A stretch of DNA of 64,000 nucleotides from Arthrobacter dokdonellae (GTDB lineage Bacteria; Actinomycetota; Actinomycetes; Actinomycetales; Micrococcaceae): NCBI RefSeq assembly GCF_003268655.1, contig NZ_CP029642.1, positions 2,542,001 through 2,606,000 of the forward strand. The letters run 5' to 3'. Shown one piece after another: positions 46,579 to 54,605 of the stretch. Within the stretch, counting starts at the first letter, position 1; every line of letters starts with the position of its first letter. Below the pieces are notes generated by a model that saw nothing but the letters and a program-made list of their open reading frames with translations, searched no databases and had not been told where the DNA came from. The translations under genes and the position numbers were made by a program.

Positions 46579-47031
46579 GTGAAAAGCGCCGCCATCCCCT
46601 TCGTTGCCATCGGAAGTCTCAGCGTCATGGTGGGCGGCCTGGTCTCGGCCGCCAGCGCCCCCTCCCCCAGCTATACGTCGTCGTGGGCCGTCGCCTACCT
46701 GGTGCTCGTGGCAGGCGTGGCGCAGCTGGTGCTGGGCGTCGGCCAGGCCGCACTGGCGCCCCAGGCGCCGCCTCGCGGGCTCCTGGCGGCCGAGGCCGCA
46801 ACGCTGAACCTCTCAACCATCGCCGTGCTGCTCGGCACCGTGCTCGCCGCGCCCGCCCTGGGCTACCTCGGTGCCGGGCTGCTCGTCGCCGGGCTCGCGA
46901 TGTTCGTCTGGGCCGTGCGGGGCGGCGGCCGGCATCTGCCCCTGCTGCTGTGGGCGTTCCGCGCCATGGTCGTGATCCTGCTGGTCAGCGCCCCGGTCGG
47001 GCTGGTCCTGGCCCAGCTCCGCGCGGCCTAG
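46579..47031 (+). CDS. small integral membrane protein, function unknown
   Basis: 150 residues with four hydrophobic segments (about 5-25, 38-60, 75-105, 118-145) and almost no soluble part. No domain is recognised. The start GTG 46579 is chosen because TATGAT (46566-46571) precedes it by seven bases. Its last 219 bases overlap, on the opposite strand, the reading frame of the HTH-cupin regulator. Confidence 0.7.
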   Translation: MKSAAIPFVAIGSLSVMVGGLVSAASAPSPSYTSSWAVAYLVLVAGVAQLVLGVGQAALAPQAPPRGLLAAEAATLNLSTIAVLLGTVLAAPALGYLGAGLLVAGLAMFVWAVRGGGRHLPLLLWAFRAMVVILLVSAPVGLVLAQLRAA

Positions 47032-47619
47032 CGGCGCGCGCGCCGGTCCGGCTGCCGCGGGTCCGTGCAGGTGTGCCAGCCCGCCGTCGTGGCTGAGGAT
47101 GCTCAGGATCTCGACCGGCCCACCGTGGGCCCCAATGGAGTGCGGCACCATCGTGGAGAACTCGGCCACCTCGCCGGGGTGCACCAGAAGGGTCCGCTCC
47201 CCCAGGACCAGCCTGGCCGTGCCGGAAAGCACCGTGAACCAATCCCTGCCCGGATGGCTCCCCACCTGGGCCGGACGTTCGGCCGTGATGCGCATCTTGG
47301 CCACGACCTTGCCCTGGAGCGCCCGCTCGTCGGAAAGGATCCAGGTCGTCAGGCCCTGGGCGTGTCCGGCCTCCGGGCGGATGACGACGTCGTTCTGCCC
47401 CACGGGTTCGACCAGCGCGTCCAGGGTGGTGTCCAGGGCGCGGGCGATCGGCACCAGCTGGTCCAGCGCGATCCGGCGCCGGCCCGTCTCCAGGCGGCTC
47501 AGGGTCGAGGGGCTGAGCCCGCAGCGGCCGGCCAGGTTTTCCAACGACCACCCGCGGCCGAGGCGAAGCCCCCGCAGGCGCCTCCTGATGATCATGTCCA
47601 TGGGCAGTTCTTGCGTCAT
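46813..47619 (-). CDS. HTH (XRE)-cupin transcriptional regulator with abnormal C-terminal extension
   Basis: 268 residues as read. Residues 8-62 form an XRE helix-turn-helix (IIRRRLRGLRLGRGWSLENLAG, LSPSTLSRLETGRR); residues about 105-180 form a small cupin (GRDWFTVLSGTARLVLGER, VHPGEVAEFSTMVPHSIG). Such regulators sense a small molecule with the cupin and usually repress a neighbouring gene. The normal size is about 190 residues; here the frame stays open for 70-75 further residues (Gln, Asp, His and Gly-rich) that are antisense to the membrane protein gene. A lost stop codon is likely. ATG 47619 follows TATAGT (minus strand 47627-47632) at seven bases; the methyltransferase gene is divergent. 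Confidence 0.8.
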   Translation of the reverse strand: MTQELPMDMIIRRRLRGLRLGRGWSLENLAGRCGLSPSTLSRLETGRRRIALDQLVPIARALDTTLDALVEPVGQNDVVIRPEAGHAQGLTTWILSDERALQGKVVAKMRITAERPAQVGSHPGRDWFTVLSGTARLVLGERTLLVHPGEVAEFSTMVPHSIGAHGGPVEILSILSHDGGLAHLHGPAAAGPARAPLGRAELGQDQPDRGADQQDHDHGAERPQQQGQMPAAAPHGPDEHREPGDEQPGTEVAQGGRGEHGAEQHGDG

Positions 47620-47667
47620 ACGCAAAACTATATGCCAATCCGGCAACATGGAACTATCGTTGCCTCC
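47620..47667. promoter_or_regulatory. divergent leaderless promoter region of regulator and methyltransferase
   Basis: Both genes have a -10 box seven bases before the start: TATAGT on the minus strand (47627-47632) and TATCGT on the plus strand (47655-47660). With only 48 bases between start codons the promoters share the DNA between them, so the HTH-cupin protein probably controls both. Confidence 0.5.
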
Positions 47668-48501
47668 ATGACCGACCACGCAACGCACCAGCACCCAGCC
47701 CCGCACACGCACCAGCACGACGCCGGGCTCCCGGCACTACTGGATCTCGACGCCCAGGTCCTGGGCGACTACCTGGACGGGGCCGCGGCCTGGTCCGCCG
47801 GGCTCGTCCACCGCGCGGGGACCATAGTCGATATTGGCTCCGGCACCGGTGCAGGCACCGTGGCTCTGGCCCGGCGCTTTCCGGCCGCTGAGCTCCTTGC
47901 CGTCGACAGGTCCCCGGACATGGTCGCCCGGACCCTTGGGGCCGCACGGTCGGCAGGCGTGGCGGGCCGGGTGCGGGCCGTGGAGGCCGACCTCGACAGG
48001 GCCTGGCCCGCCCTCGGCGGCGTCGACCTGATCTGGGCCTCATCCTCGCTGCACGAACTGGCCGACCCGCAACGCGCCATGCGTGACATCTTCGCCGCAC
48101 TCAATCCCGGCGGCCTGGCGGTGGTTGTGGAAATGGACGGCCTGCCCCGTTTCCTGCCGGACAGCTTTCACGGCGGGCTCGAGCCCCGCCTGCACGCGCT
48201 CCTGGCGCGGCGCGGTTGGAACGCCCATCCCGACTGGCAGCCGGGGCTCGAACGGGCCGGGTTCGCCGACGTGCAGCGGCGTGCCTTCCCCACGGAGGGA
48301 CGTCCGGCGCCGGAACTGGCAGCCCGCTATGCCCGCGCCTTCCTGGCCCGGATGGGCCCAGCGCTCGAGGGCGTCGCGGCTGCCGGGGACCTGGCTGCGC
48401 TCCGGCGCGTGTTGGCAGACCGCGGGACGGACTCCCCCCTGGGCGGTCCGGGGACGGTGGTGCGCGGCGGCCGGACGGCGTGGGCCGCACGCAAGCCGTA
48501 G
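47668..48501 (+). CDS. class I SAM-dependent methyltransferase
   Basis: 277 residues. AdoMet motif TIVDIGSGTGAGTVALARRF, acidic VDRSPDM, and VDLIWASSSLHELADPQ (motif IV). The first twenty residues are histidine-rich (HATHQHPAPHTHQHD), reminiscent of metal-binding leaders, an oddity for this family. The target is unknown. It is divergent from an HTH-cupin regulator that probably controls it. ATG 47668 is preceded by TATCGT at seven bases; the upstream open frame is not used. Confidence 0.85.
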   Translation: MTDHATHQHPAPHTHQHDAGLPALLDLDAQVLGDYLDGAAAWSAGLVHRAGTIVDIGSGTGAGTVALARRFPAAELLAVDRSPDMVARTLGAARSAGVAGRVRAVEADLDRAWPALGGVDLIWASSSLHELADPQRAMRDIFAALNPGGLAVVVEMDGLPRFLPDSFHGGLEPRLHALLARRGWNAHPDWQPGLERAGFADVQRRAFPTEGRPAPELAARYARAFLARMGPALEGVAAAGDLAALRRVLADRGTDSPLGGPGTVVRGGRTAWAARKP

Positions 48502-48639
48502 GGCCACGCGGCAGCCTGCCCGGAGCGTGCCGCACATACAGGGTGGAGCTCCACGGAATTCTTTCGTGTCGGGCCGCCCGGGGCGCGGTGGATGCGCCAA
48601 AATGGATACAGCACACAGCATCCGCGGGAAGGTACCACC

Positions 48640-48957
48640 ATGTCAGATCGGCCGTCCAACGCTCCCGGCGAGGAGTACTTTTATCCGGGCGTCTACGTTC
48701 CCATGGGGCAGGAAGGCACCCGCGTCACCGCGCGCCCGCCCCTGTCCCGGACAGCCATTGCCGGGCTGGTGGTCGCCTGCGTCAGCCTGGTCGTTCTCGG
48801 CTTCCTGGGCGTGCTCGGCATGATTCTTGGTGTGATGGGCCTGCGGGAAATCCGCTCCGGCCGGGCGCGTGGCCGCGGCCTGGCGGTTGCCGGCATGGCC
48901 GTGGGTGCCGTTGCGTTCATCTTCTACCTGGTCAACCTGTTCGTCAGGACCCAGTAG
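48640..48957 (+). CDS. DUF4190-type small membrane protein
   Basis: 105 residues: a soluble N-terminus with YFYPGVYVPMGQ, then two transmembrane helices (about 45-70 and 83-103) separated by GLREIRSGRARGRGLAVAGMAVG, the arrangement of the DUF4190 family. Function unknown. ATG 48640 has GGGAAGG at 48626-48632. Confidence 0.8.
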   Translation: MSDRPSNAPGEEYFYPGVYVPMGQEGTRVTARPPLSRTAIAGLVVACVSLVVLGFLGVLGMILGVMGLREIRSGRARGRGLAVAGMAVGAVAFIFYLVNLFVRTQ

Positions 48958-49029
48958 GCGCGTGCACTCCCCCGGCCGGCACACCGGGAATGCCGCCGTG
49001 GCATGGGGCGTGGCCGCTACGCTGGTGCC

Positions 49030-49551
49030 ATGAGCATCCATGACGCCGTTGGAACCGGCCTCCTCCTGCCCGCCGTCCGTGACGCGCTCGCCGCCCACGG
49101 GATTGTTTGCGAGGTGCTTCCCTGTGCCGAAGAACTCGCGGACACGGCGGCGTTTTGTGCCCACTACGGGGTCGCGCTCGAGCAGGCAGCCAACACGATC
49201 GTCGTGACCTCGCGCAAGGTCGAGCCCTCGAAGCAGGCCGTGTGCGTGGTGCTGGGCACCACGCGGCTGGACGTGAACAAAAAGGCCAAGGAACTCCTCG
49301 GCGTGAAGCGGGCGTCCTTCGCGGACGCCGCGCTCACCATGGCACGGACCGGGATGGCCATCGGCGGGGTCACGCCCTTCGGCGTCGTCGACCTGCCCAT
49401 CTACGTCGACAGCGCAGTCCTCGCCCGGCACGAGGTCATCATGGGCGGCGGCAACCGCACGAGCAAGCTCCGGCTGGACCCAAACGAACTGGCCAAGCTG
49501 CCCCATGTGGAGATCGTCGCGGGCCTTGCGAAGGCGCCGGACGCCACATGA
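49030..49551 (+). CDS. YbaK/prolyl-tRNA deacylase domain protein
   Basis: 173 residues. Single YbaK domain: VVLGTTRLDVNKKAKELLGVKRASFAD, GMAIGGVTPFGV and MGGGNRTSKLRLDP. The family hydrolyses mischarged aminoacyl-tRNAs (Cys-tRNAPro, Ala-tRNAPro). ATG 49030 is preceded by TACGCT (49018-49023) at six bases. The stop overlaps the start of the AAA ATPase gene (ATGA), so the pair is coupled. Confidence 0.9.
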   Translation: MSIHDAVGTGLLLPAVRDALAAHGIVCEVLPCAEELADTAAFCAHYGVALEQAANTIVVTSRKVEPSKQAVCVVLGTTRLDVNKKAKELLGVKRASFADAALTMARTGMAIGGVTPFGVVDLPIYVDSAVLARHEVIMGGGNRTSKLRLDPNELAKLPHVEIVAGLAKAPDAT

Positions 49552-50270
49552 GGGACACCGCCACGCCAGTGCGGAGGGTCGCGGAAAACCCGCTCGAGCC
49601 CCTCCCCCGGAACGCATGGCCGGCCACGCTGGCCCCCGTACGACAGCTTCTGGACCACGGCCTGGAGCTCGGCCGGGCGACCGTGCTGGTCGGGGAGAAC
49701 GGCGCGGGGAAGTCCACCTTGGTCGAGGCGATCGCGATGGCCTACGGCCTCAACCCGGAGGGCGGATCCACGGGCGCCATGCATCGCAGCCGGGCCAGTG
49801 AATCCGAGCTGGCCGCCTGCCTGAGCCTGACCCGCAACGCAGGCGCGAGCAGGTATGGCTACTTCCTGCGGGCCGAAACCATGCACGGCTTCTTCAGCTA
49901 CCTGGAGGACAATCCTTCCACGAGCAGGACGGACCTGCCGTTTCACCGGATGTCGCACGGCGAATCGTTCCTGTCCCTGGCCGCGGACCGGTTCCGCGGC
50001 GGCGGGCTGTGGATGCTGGACGAGCCCGAGTCCGCGCTGTCGTTTTCCGGCTGCCTGTCCCTCCTGAGCGTGCTGCGGCAGCTGCTGGCCGTCGGTGGTT
50101 CCCAGGTCATTCTCTCCACCCACTCGCCGCTGCTGGCGGCGCTGCCAGGCGCCGACCTTTACGAGGTGGGCGCGTGGGGGCTGCGGCCTGCCCAGTGGGA
50201 AGCCCTGGAGCTGGTGCGCGACTGGCGTTCCTTCCTGGACGCGCCGCAGCGCTTCCTGCGCCACCTGTAG
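49548..50270 (+). CDS. AAA-family (ABC-type) ATPase
   Basis: 240 residues. Walker A VGENGAGKST at about residues 48-57, signature-like MSHGESFLSLA, Walker B LWMLDEPES and STHSPLLAALPG, i.e. the short predicted ATPase family found alone in many genomes. The role is not established; members are sometimes parts of defence or repair modules, but no partner nuclease is encoded here. It overlaps the YbaK gene by ATGA. The C-terminus RDWRSFLDAPQRFLRHL is typical of the family. Confidence 0.85.
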   Translation: MRDTATPVRRVAENPLEPLPRNAWPATLAPVRQLLDHGLELGRATVLVGENGAGKSTLVEAIAMAYGLNPEGGSTGAMHRSRASESELAACLSLTRNAGASRYGYFLRAETMHGFFSYLEDNPSTSRTDLPFHRMSHGESFLSLAADRFRGGGLWMLDEPESALSFSGCLSLLSVLRQLLAVGGSQVILSTHSPLLAALPGADLYEVGAWGLRPAQWEALELVRDWRSFLDAPQRFLRHL

Positions 50271-50318
50271 CTGCCGCGACCTGCAGCCTCGGGCGACAGC
50301 GCGTCCGCAGGGCGGGCG

Positions 50319-50801
50319 CTAGCCGTCGTAGGCGGCCTGCAGCGCCGCAATGTCCAGCCTCCGCATCCCGAGCATCGCCTGCATGGCGCGTGCGGCACCG
50401 GCGGGTTCGGGGCCGCTGAGCACGGACGGGAGCATGTTCGGAATAAGCTGCCACGACACCCCGAACTTGTCCTTCAGCCATCCGCACTGGCTCTCCTGGC
50501 CGCCGTCGGCCGTCAGAGCGTCCCACTTCGCGTCCAGGTCCTCCTGGGTGTCAAAGAACAGCTCAAAGGAGATGGCCTCGTTGAACGTGAAGTCAGGGCC
50601 GCCGTTCAGGCCCCGGAAGCTGCGTCCGTCCAGTTCAAACTGGACGGTCAGCGCCGTGCCTGCCGGGTACGGGCCGCCATCACCCCACCGGGCCACGTCC
50701 TTGATGCTGGAATTCCCAAAAAGCCCCACATAAAACTCCGCCGCTTCCTCCGCCCGCCCGTCAAACCACAGGCACGTTCCAATCTGGCCCACGCTCACCA
50801 C
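50319..50801 (-). CDS. VOC-family PhnB-like protein
   Basis: 160 residues, 3-demethylubiquinone-9 3-methyltransferase-like (PhnB) group. QIGTCLWFDGRAEEAAEFYVGLFGN at the start and QCGWLKDKFGVSWQLIPNMLP near the middle are diagnostic. The function of the group is unclear. The GTG or ATG at 50801 is the likely start. Converges on the AAA ATPase gene. Confidence 0.88.
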   Translation of the reverse strand: MVSVGQIGTCLWFDGRAEEAAEFYVGLFGNSSIKDVARWGDGGPYPAGTALTVQFELDGRSFRGLNGGPDFTFNEAISFELFFDTQEDLDAKWDALTADGGQESQCGWLKDKFGVSWQLIPNMLPSVLSGPEPAGAARAMQAMLGMRRLDIAALQAAYDG

Positions 50802-50943
50802 TCCCCTGCCGGTCGATGTGCAGAAAACTCTAGCTGCGTCGGGGCTCCGCTACAACACTTGCGGCCAGATGACTGGCAGCCGCGGACGCCGGGCGCGCCG
50901 GCACGTGAAAAGCCGGCTGGCCCATTGCGGCTAAGCTGGCTGG

Positions 50944-51336
50944 GTGATACAAGCCCCGCTTAAAACCAGTCCCACGTTCATTGCCTTTGCAGCCGTCGCG
51001 GACGTGGTGCTGGTCGCCATCTTTGCCCTGTCCGGCCGCAGCTCCCACCATGAATCACTGTCCGCGGGCGGCATCCTCACCACGGCGTGGCCGTTTCTAG
51101 CCGCCCTCGCGCTCGGCTGGCTGTTGACCCGCAACTGGCAGCGGCCCTTCTCCCTGTGGCCCCAGGGCGTGTGCATCTGGCTGATTACGGTGGCCGGCGG
51201 CATGGCCCTGCGCCTCCTGTCCGGGGCAACGGCGGAGACGCCCTTCGTCGTGGTGGCCACGCTGGTGCTCGGCGTCTTCCTTCTGGGGCAGCGGGTCATT
51301 GTCAACCTGCTAAGCCGCCGCCGCCCGAAACGCTGA
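50944..51336 (+). CDS. DUF3054 membrane protein
   Basis: 130 residues with four transmembrane helices (about 12-32, 43-62, 72-92, 100-118) and the family pattern FIAFAAVADVVLVAIFALSGR and WLITVAGGMALRLL. Function unknown; common in actinobacteria. GTG 50944 follows TAAGCT (50932-50937) at six bases. Confidence 0.88.
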   Translation: MIQAPLKTSPTFIAFAAVADVVLVAIFALSGRSSHHESLSAGGILTTAWPFLAALALGWLLTRNWQRPFSLWPQGVCIWLITVAGGMALRLLSGATAETPFVVVATLVLGVFLLGQRVIVNLLSRRRPKR

Positions 51337-51411
51337 ATCCGCCCCCGCGTGGGCTAACATCAAAAACGAACGCACCACCCGCCCGTGCCCCTGCCGAAAA
51401 GGACCCTTCCC

Positions 51412-51693
51412 GTGATCACCGCCTTCGTCCTGATCAAGACCGACGCCTCCCGCATTCCGGAGGCCGCACAGGAAATCTCTGAACTCGCCGGCATCAGCGA
51501 GGTGTACTCAGTCACCGGTGAATGGGACCTGATCGCCATTGCCAGGGTGCAAAAGCATGAGGACCTGGCAGACGTCATTGCCGACAGGCTCTCCAAGGTC
51601 AGCTCGGTGATGTCGACGACCACGCAGATCTCATTCCGCGCCTACTCCCAACACGACCTCGACGCAGCCTTCGCGCTCGGCTTCGAGCACTGA
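51412..51693 (+). CDS. Lrp/AsnC ligand-binding (RAM) domain protein
   Basis: 93 residues: only the C-terminal RAM domain of Lrp/AsnC proteins (ITAFVLIKTDASRIPEAAQE, GEWDLIAIARVQ), no helix-turn-helix. Stand-alone RAM proteins form ligand-binding assemblies. GTG 51412 has GAAAAGGA about 10 bases upstream. In actinobacteria such a gene often lies beside the trpD/ctaE region, as here. Confidence 0.88.
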   Translation: MITAFVLIKTDASRIPEAAQEISELAGISEVYSVTGEWDLIAIARVQKHEDLADVIADRLSKVSSVMSTTTQISFRAYSQHDLDAAFALGFEH

Positions 51694-51738
51694 CCGCCGT
51701 CTGTGACGTTGCTGGGCCGCCCCGTCTTTTGGGGCTGC

Positions 51739-52803
51739 TCAGCCCTGGCCGGTGCTCAGTGCCACCCAGCGCTTGAGCACGCTGGCGGCCGCGCCGCCGT
51801 CGATCGACGCTTCGGCCCGCGCCACGGCAAAGCGGAGGCGTTCCTCCAGGGTGCCCCTGGCTTCGGCGTCGTAGGCCACCAGGCCCGCCGCGGCATTAAG
51901 GACGACGGCGTCACGCACCGGACCGCGTTCCCCGTCCAGGACACGGCGGACCACCCCGGCATTGTAGTCCGCATTCTTCCCCCGCAGGTCTTCGATGGTG
52001 GCTCGGGCAATGCCGACGTCCAGGGGGTCCAGGTCGGTCTCGACGACCGCCCCGTCGCGGACCTCCCACACCCTGGAGGGACCCGTCGTCGTCAGTTCAT
52101 CAAGGCCGTCGCTGCCGCGGAACACCAGGGCGCGGACGCCGCGCGCGGCGAGCACGCCGGCCACAAGCGGCGCCAGCCGCGCCTCCGCCACCCCGATGGC
52201 CGATGCCGCCACCCGGGCCGGGTTCGTCAAGGGGCCGAGCAGGTTGAACGCGGTGGGCACGCCCAGCTGCGCGCGGGCGGGCGCTGCATGGCGCATGGAC
52301 GGATGGAACAGGTTTGCAAAACAAAAGGTGATGCCAATTTCGGCGGCAGCCCGCCCCACACGTTCCACCGACTGGTCCAGCCGGACACCCAGCGATTCCA
52401 GGACGTCGGCCGAGCCCGCCGCGGACGACGACGCGCGGTTGCCGTGCTTGACCACAATGGCTCCTGCGCCTGCGCAGACCATCGCGGCCATGGTGGAGAT
52501 GTTGACGGTGTTGAGCCTGTCGCCCCCCGTTCCGACAATGTCCAGCGCCTCGCCGGCGATCTCCAGCGGACGTGCGTTGGAGAGCATGGCCTCGACCAGC
52601 CCGTTGACCTCCTCGACTGTCTCGCCCTTTGCGCGCAGCGCAACGAGGAAGCCGGCTATCTGCACGTCCGAGGCGTTACCTGCCATGATCGTGTTCATGG
52701 CCCACTCGGTTTCGGCCGAGGACAGGTCGTTGCGCGCAATCAGGGACGCGGTGAGGTTCGGCCAGGTCGGAGTGGCTGTCGGGGGGCCATCAGGAGGGTT
52801 CAC
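51739..52803 (-). CDS. trpD: anthranilate phosphoribosyltransferase TrpD
   Basis: 354 residues. It transfers phosphoribose from PRPP to anthranilate in tryptophan synthesis. Seen: [22 protein letters not shown] (PRPP loop), [30 protein letters not shown] and [12 protein letters not shown]. The frame is open to 53028, with an ATG at 52809; GTG 52803 is preferred because TAGCAT (minus strand 52811-52816) precedes it by seven bases and the N-terminus [18 protein letters not shown] then begins early. It is separate from any trp operon and divergent from ctaE, the arrangement usual in actinobacteria. Confidence 0.95.
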   Translation of the reverse strand: MNPPDGPPTATPTWPNLTASLIARNDLSSAETEWAMNTIMAGNASDVQIAGFLVALRAKGETVEEVNGLVEAMLSNARPLEIAGEALDIVGTGGDRLNTVNISTMAAMVCAGAGAIVVKHGNRASSSAAGSADVLESLGVRLDQSVERVGRAAAEIGITFCFANLFHPSMRHAAPARAQLGVPTAFNLLGPLTNPARVAASAIGVAEARLAPLVAGVLAARGVRALVFRGSDGLDELTTTGPSRVWEVRDGAVVETDLDPLDVGIARATIEDLRGKNADYNAGVVRRVLDGERGPVRDAVVLNAAAGLVAYDAEARGTLEERLRFAVARAEASIDGGAAASVLKRWVALSTGQG

Positions 52804-52972
52804 CCTCATGATGCTAGACGAAACAGGGCCATCGGACCTGAATGTGACCGTTGACACCGGGTCCATGCTGTGCATACCCGACTGGGTTAACGCTGAGAAT
52901 CCGCCGGAATTTCGCAAGTTTGTAGAAAAAGATCGCCGAAACGGCATTTCGCATTGGGAACTGGGCCGGTTT

Positions 52973-52989
52973 ATAGACATAATGTCTAT
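52973..52989. promoter_or_regulatory. 17-base palindrome at the ctaE start
   Basis: ATAGACAT-A-ATGTCTAT, perfect 8-base arms, ending directly before GTG 52990. It contains the -10 box CATAAT (52978-52983), six bases before the start. A TTGGGA (52954-52959) could be the -35 element. A repressor bound here would block transcription of the bcc-aa3 operon. Confidence 0.5.
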
Positions 52990-53628
52990 GTGACAACTGC
53001 GACCCATGCCCCCAGTACTCCGGCGCATCCGACGCTGAACCGCCCCAACATGGTTTCTGTAGGAACCGTCGTTTGGCTGTCCAGTGAGCTGATGTTCTTT
53101 GCCGGCCTCTTTGCCATGTACTTCACGCTCCGCTCCACCACCGGTGGACTTTGGGCGGAAGAAACGGCCAAGCTCGACGTTCCCTACGCACTGGTCAACA
53201 CCCTCGTCCTGGTATCAAGCTCCTTTACTTGCCAGATGGGTGTGTTTGCCGCGGAGAACCTCCAGCCGCGCCGCATCGGCAGCCGCCTCAAGTTCTCCCG
53301 TTGGGGAATGACAGAGTGGTTCCTGCTGACATTCGTCCTCGGTTCCATCTTCGTGGCCGGTCAGTCGACCGAATACGCGACGCTGACATCCGAGCACATC
53401 ACCCTTAACGCCAACGCCTACGGCTCGGCCTTCTACATCACCACGGGCTTCCACGGCCTCCACGTGATCGGCGGCCTCATTGCCTTCCTGCTCATCATTG
53501 GGCGCGCCTACGCCGCGAAGAAGTTTGGACACTTCGAGGCGACCAGCGCAATCGTTACCTCGTACTACTGGCACTTCGTCGACGTGGTGTGGATTGGCCT
53601 GTTCTTGGTCATTTATATCCTGAAGTAA
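52990..53628 (+). CDS. ctaE: cytochrome c oxidase subunit III CtaE
   Basis: 212 residues, the short actinobacterial form with five predicted membrane helices instead of seven. Seen: [24 protein letters not shown] at the first helix, [24 protein letters not shown] and [31 protein letters not shown]. Subunit of the aa3 oxidase that joins the bcc complex in one supercomplex. Start GTG 52990 directly follows a palindrome. First gene of the ctaE-qcrC-qcrA-qcrB operon. Confidence 0.96.
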   Translation: MTTATHAPSTPAHPTLNRPNMVSVGTVVWLSSELMFFAGLFAMYFTLRSTTGGLWAEETAKLDVPYALVNTLVLVSSSFTCQMGVFAAENLQPRRIGSRLKFSRWGMTEWFLLTFVLGSIFVAGQSTEYATLTSEHITLNANAYGSAFYITTGFHGLHVIGGLIAFLLIIGRAYAAKKFGHFEATSAIVTSYYWHFVDVVWIGLFLVIYILK

Positions 53629-53720
53629 GCTGACAGTCAGTTTTCTTCTACACGAGGCAGAAATAGCACTTGCGGCTCTCACTAGGGGCTGCCGGATACA
53701 TAGATCAAAGGAACCACCAA

Positions 53721-54509
53721 GTGAAGGCACTCTCGCAGAAGCGACGTCATCCGCTGGCAGCAGTAGCGCTGCTGGTGTTGGGGCTCATGCTTACAGGTGG
53801 GCTGTACGCAGTTGTCACCACCGTGAACCAAGCCAAGGCCGATACCACCACGTTCACCGCCGGTCAGGCCCACGAAGGCGAAAAGCTCTTCGTGGCCAAC
53901 TGCGCCACGTGCCACGGCATCGGTGCCCAGGGGACAGCCAACGGCCCGTCGCTCGCCGGCGTGGGTGCCGCAGCGGTCAGCTTCCAGGTGGGCACCGGCC
54001 GCATGCCGATGCAGATGCAGGGACCGCAGGCCCTCCAAAAGCCGGCACAATTCAACGCCGACCAGACGAACGAGCTGGCGGCCTACGTCGCCACCTTGGG
54101 CAACGGCCCGGGCATCCCCGAGGCCCAGTACCTTGACGGCAAGGGCAACGCCACTGTCGGCGGGGAGCTGTTCCGCGTCAACTGCGCGATGTGCCACAAC
54201 GCGGCGGCCGCCGGCGGCGCCCTGACCCGCGGCAAGTTCGCCCCGGCCCTCGCCGGCGTGTCGAACGACCACATTTACGAGGCCATGGTCACCGGGCCGC
54301 AAAACATGCCGGTCTTCAATGACGCCAACATCACGCCCGAGGGCAAGCGGGACATCATCACGTTCCTGAACACCATCGAGCACCAGGGCTCCCCCGGCGG
54401 CGCCGCACTTGGCTCGCTCGGCCCGGTCTCGGAAGGTCTTCTCGTCTGGACGCTCGTGCTGGGTGCCGTCATCGGCTTTACCATCTGGCTGACGTCGCGG
54501 ACTTCCTAG
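53721..54509 (+). CDS. qcrC: bcc complex cytochrome c subunit QcrC
   Basis: 262 residues, di-heme c1-type cytochrome. Heme motifs are CATCH (Cys61, Cys64, His65) and CAMCH (Cys155, Cys158, His159), with an N-terminal membrane anchor (about 11-33) and a C-terminal one (about 237-257). Two hemes on one subunit replace the soluble cytochrome c, passing electrons to CtaC. GTG 53721 has AAAGGA at 53707-53712. Second gene of the operon; 93 bases follow to qcrA. Confidence 0.96.
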   Translation: MKALSQKRRHPLAAVALLVLGLMLTGGLYAVVTTVNQAKADTTTFTAGQAHEGEKLFVANCATCHGIGAQGTANGPSLAGVGAAAVSFQVGTGRMPMQMQGPQALQKPAQFNADQTNELAAYVATLGNGPGIPEAQYLDGKGNATVGGELFRVNCAMCHNAAAAGGALTRGKFAPALAGVSNDHIYEAMVTGPQNMPVFNDANITPEGKRDIITFLNTIEHQGSPGGAALGSLGPVSEGLLVWTLVLGAVIGFTIWLTSRTS

Positions 54510-54605
54510 TCCGGCACCACAGGATTTTGGCTGCCGCTGGCAGCCGTGTGAAACATACATTACGACCCCGGGACAGTACCGGGATAAGAGAAGGATGAGG
54601 GGATT

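Noticed and set aside
49548..50270. Part of an anti-phage defence module
   Set aside because: No nuclease, reverse transcriptase or other effector is encoded next to the ATPase.
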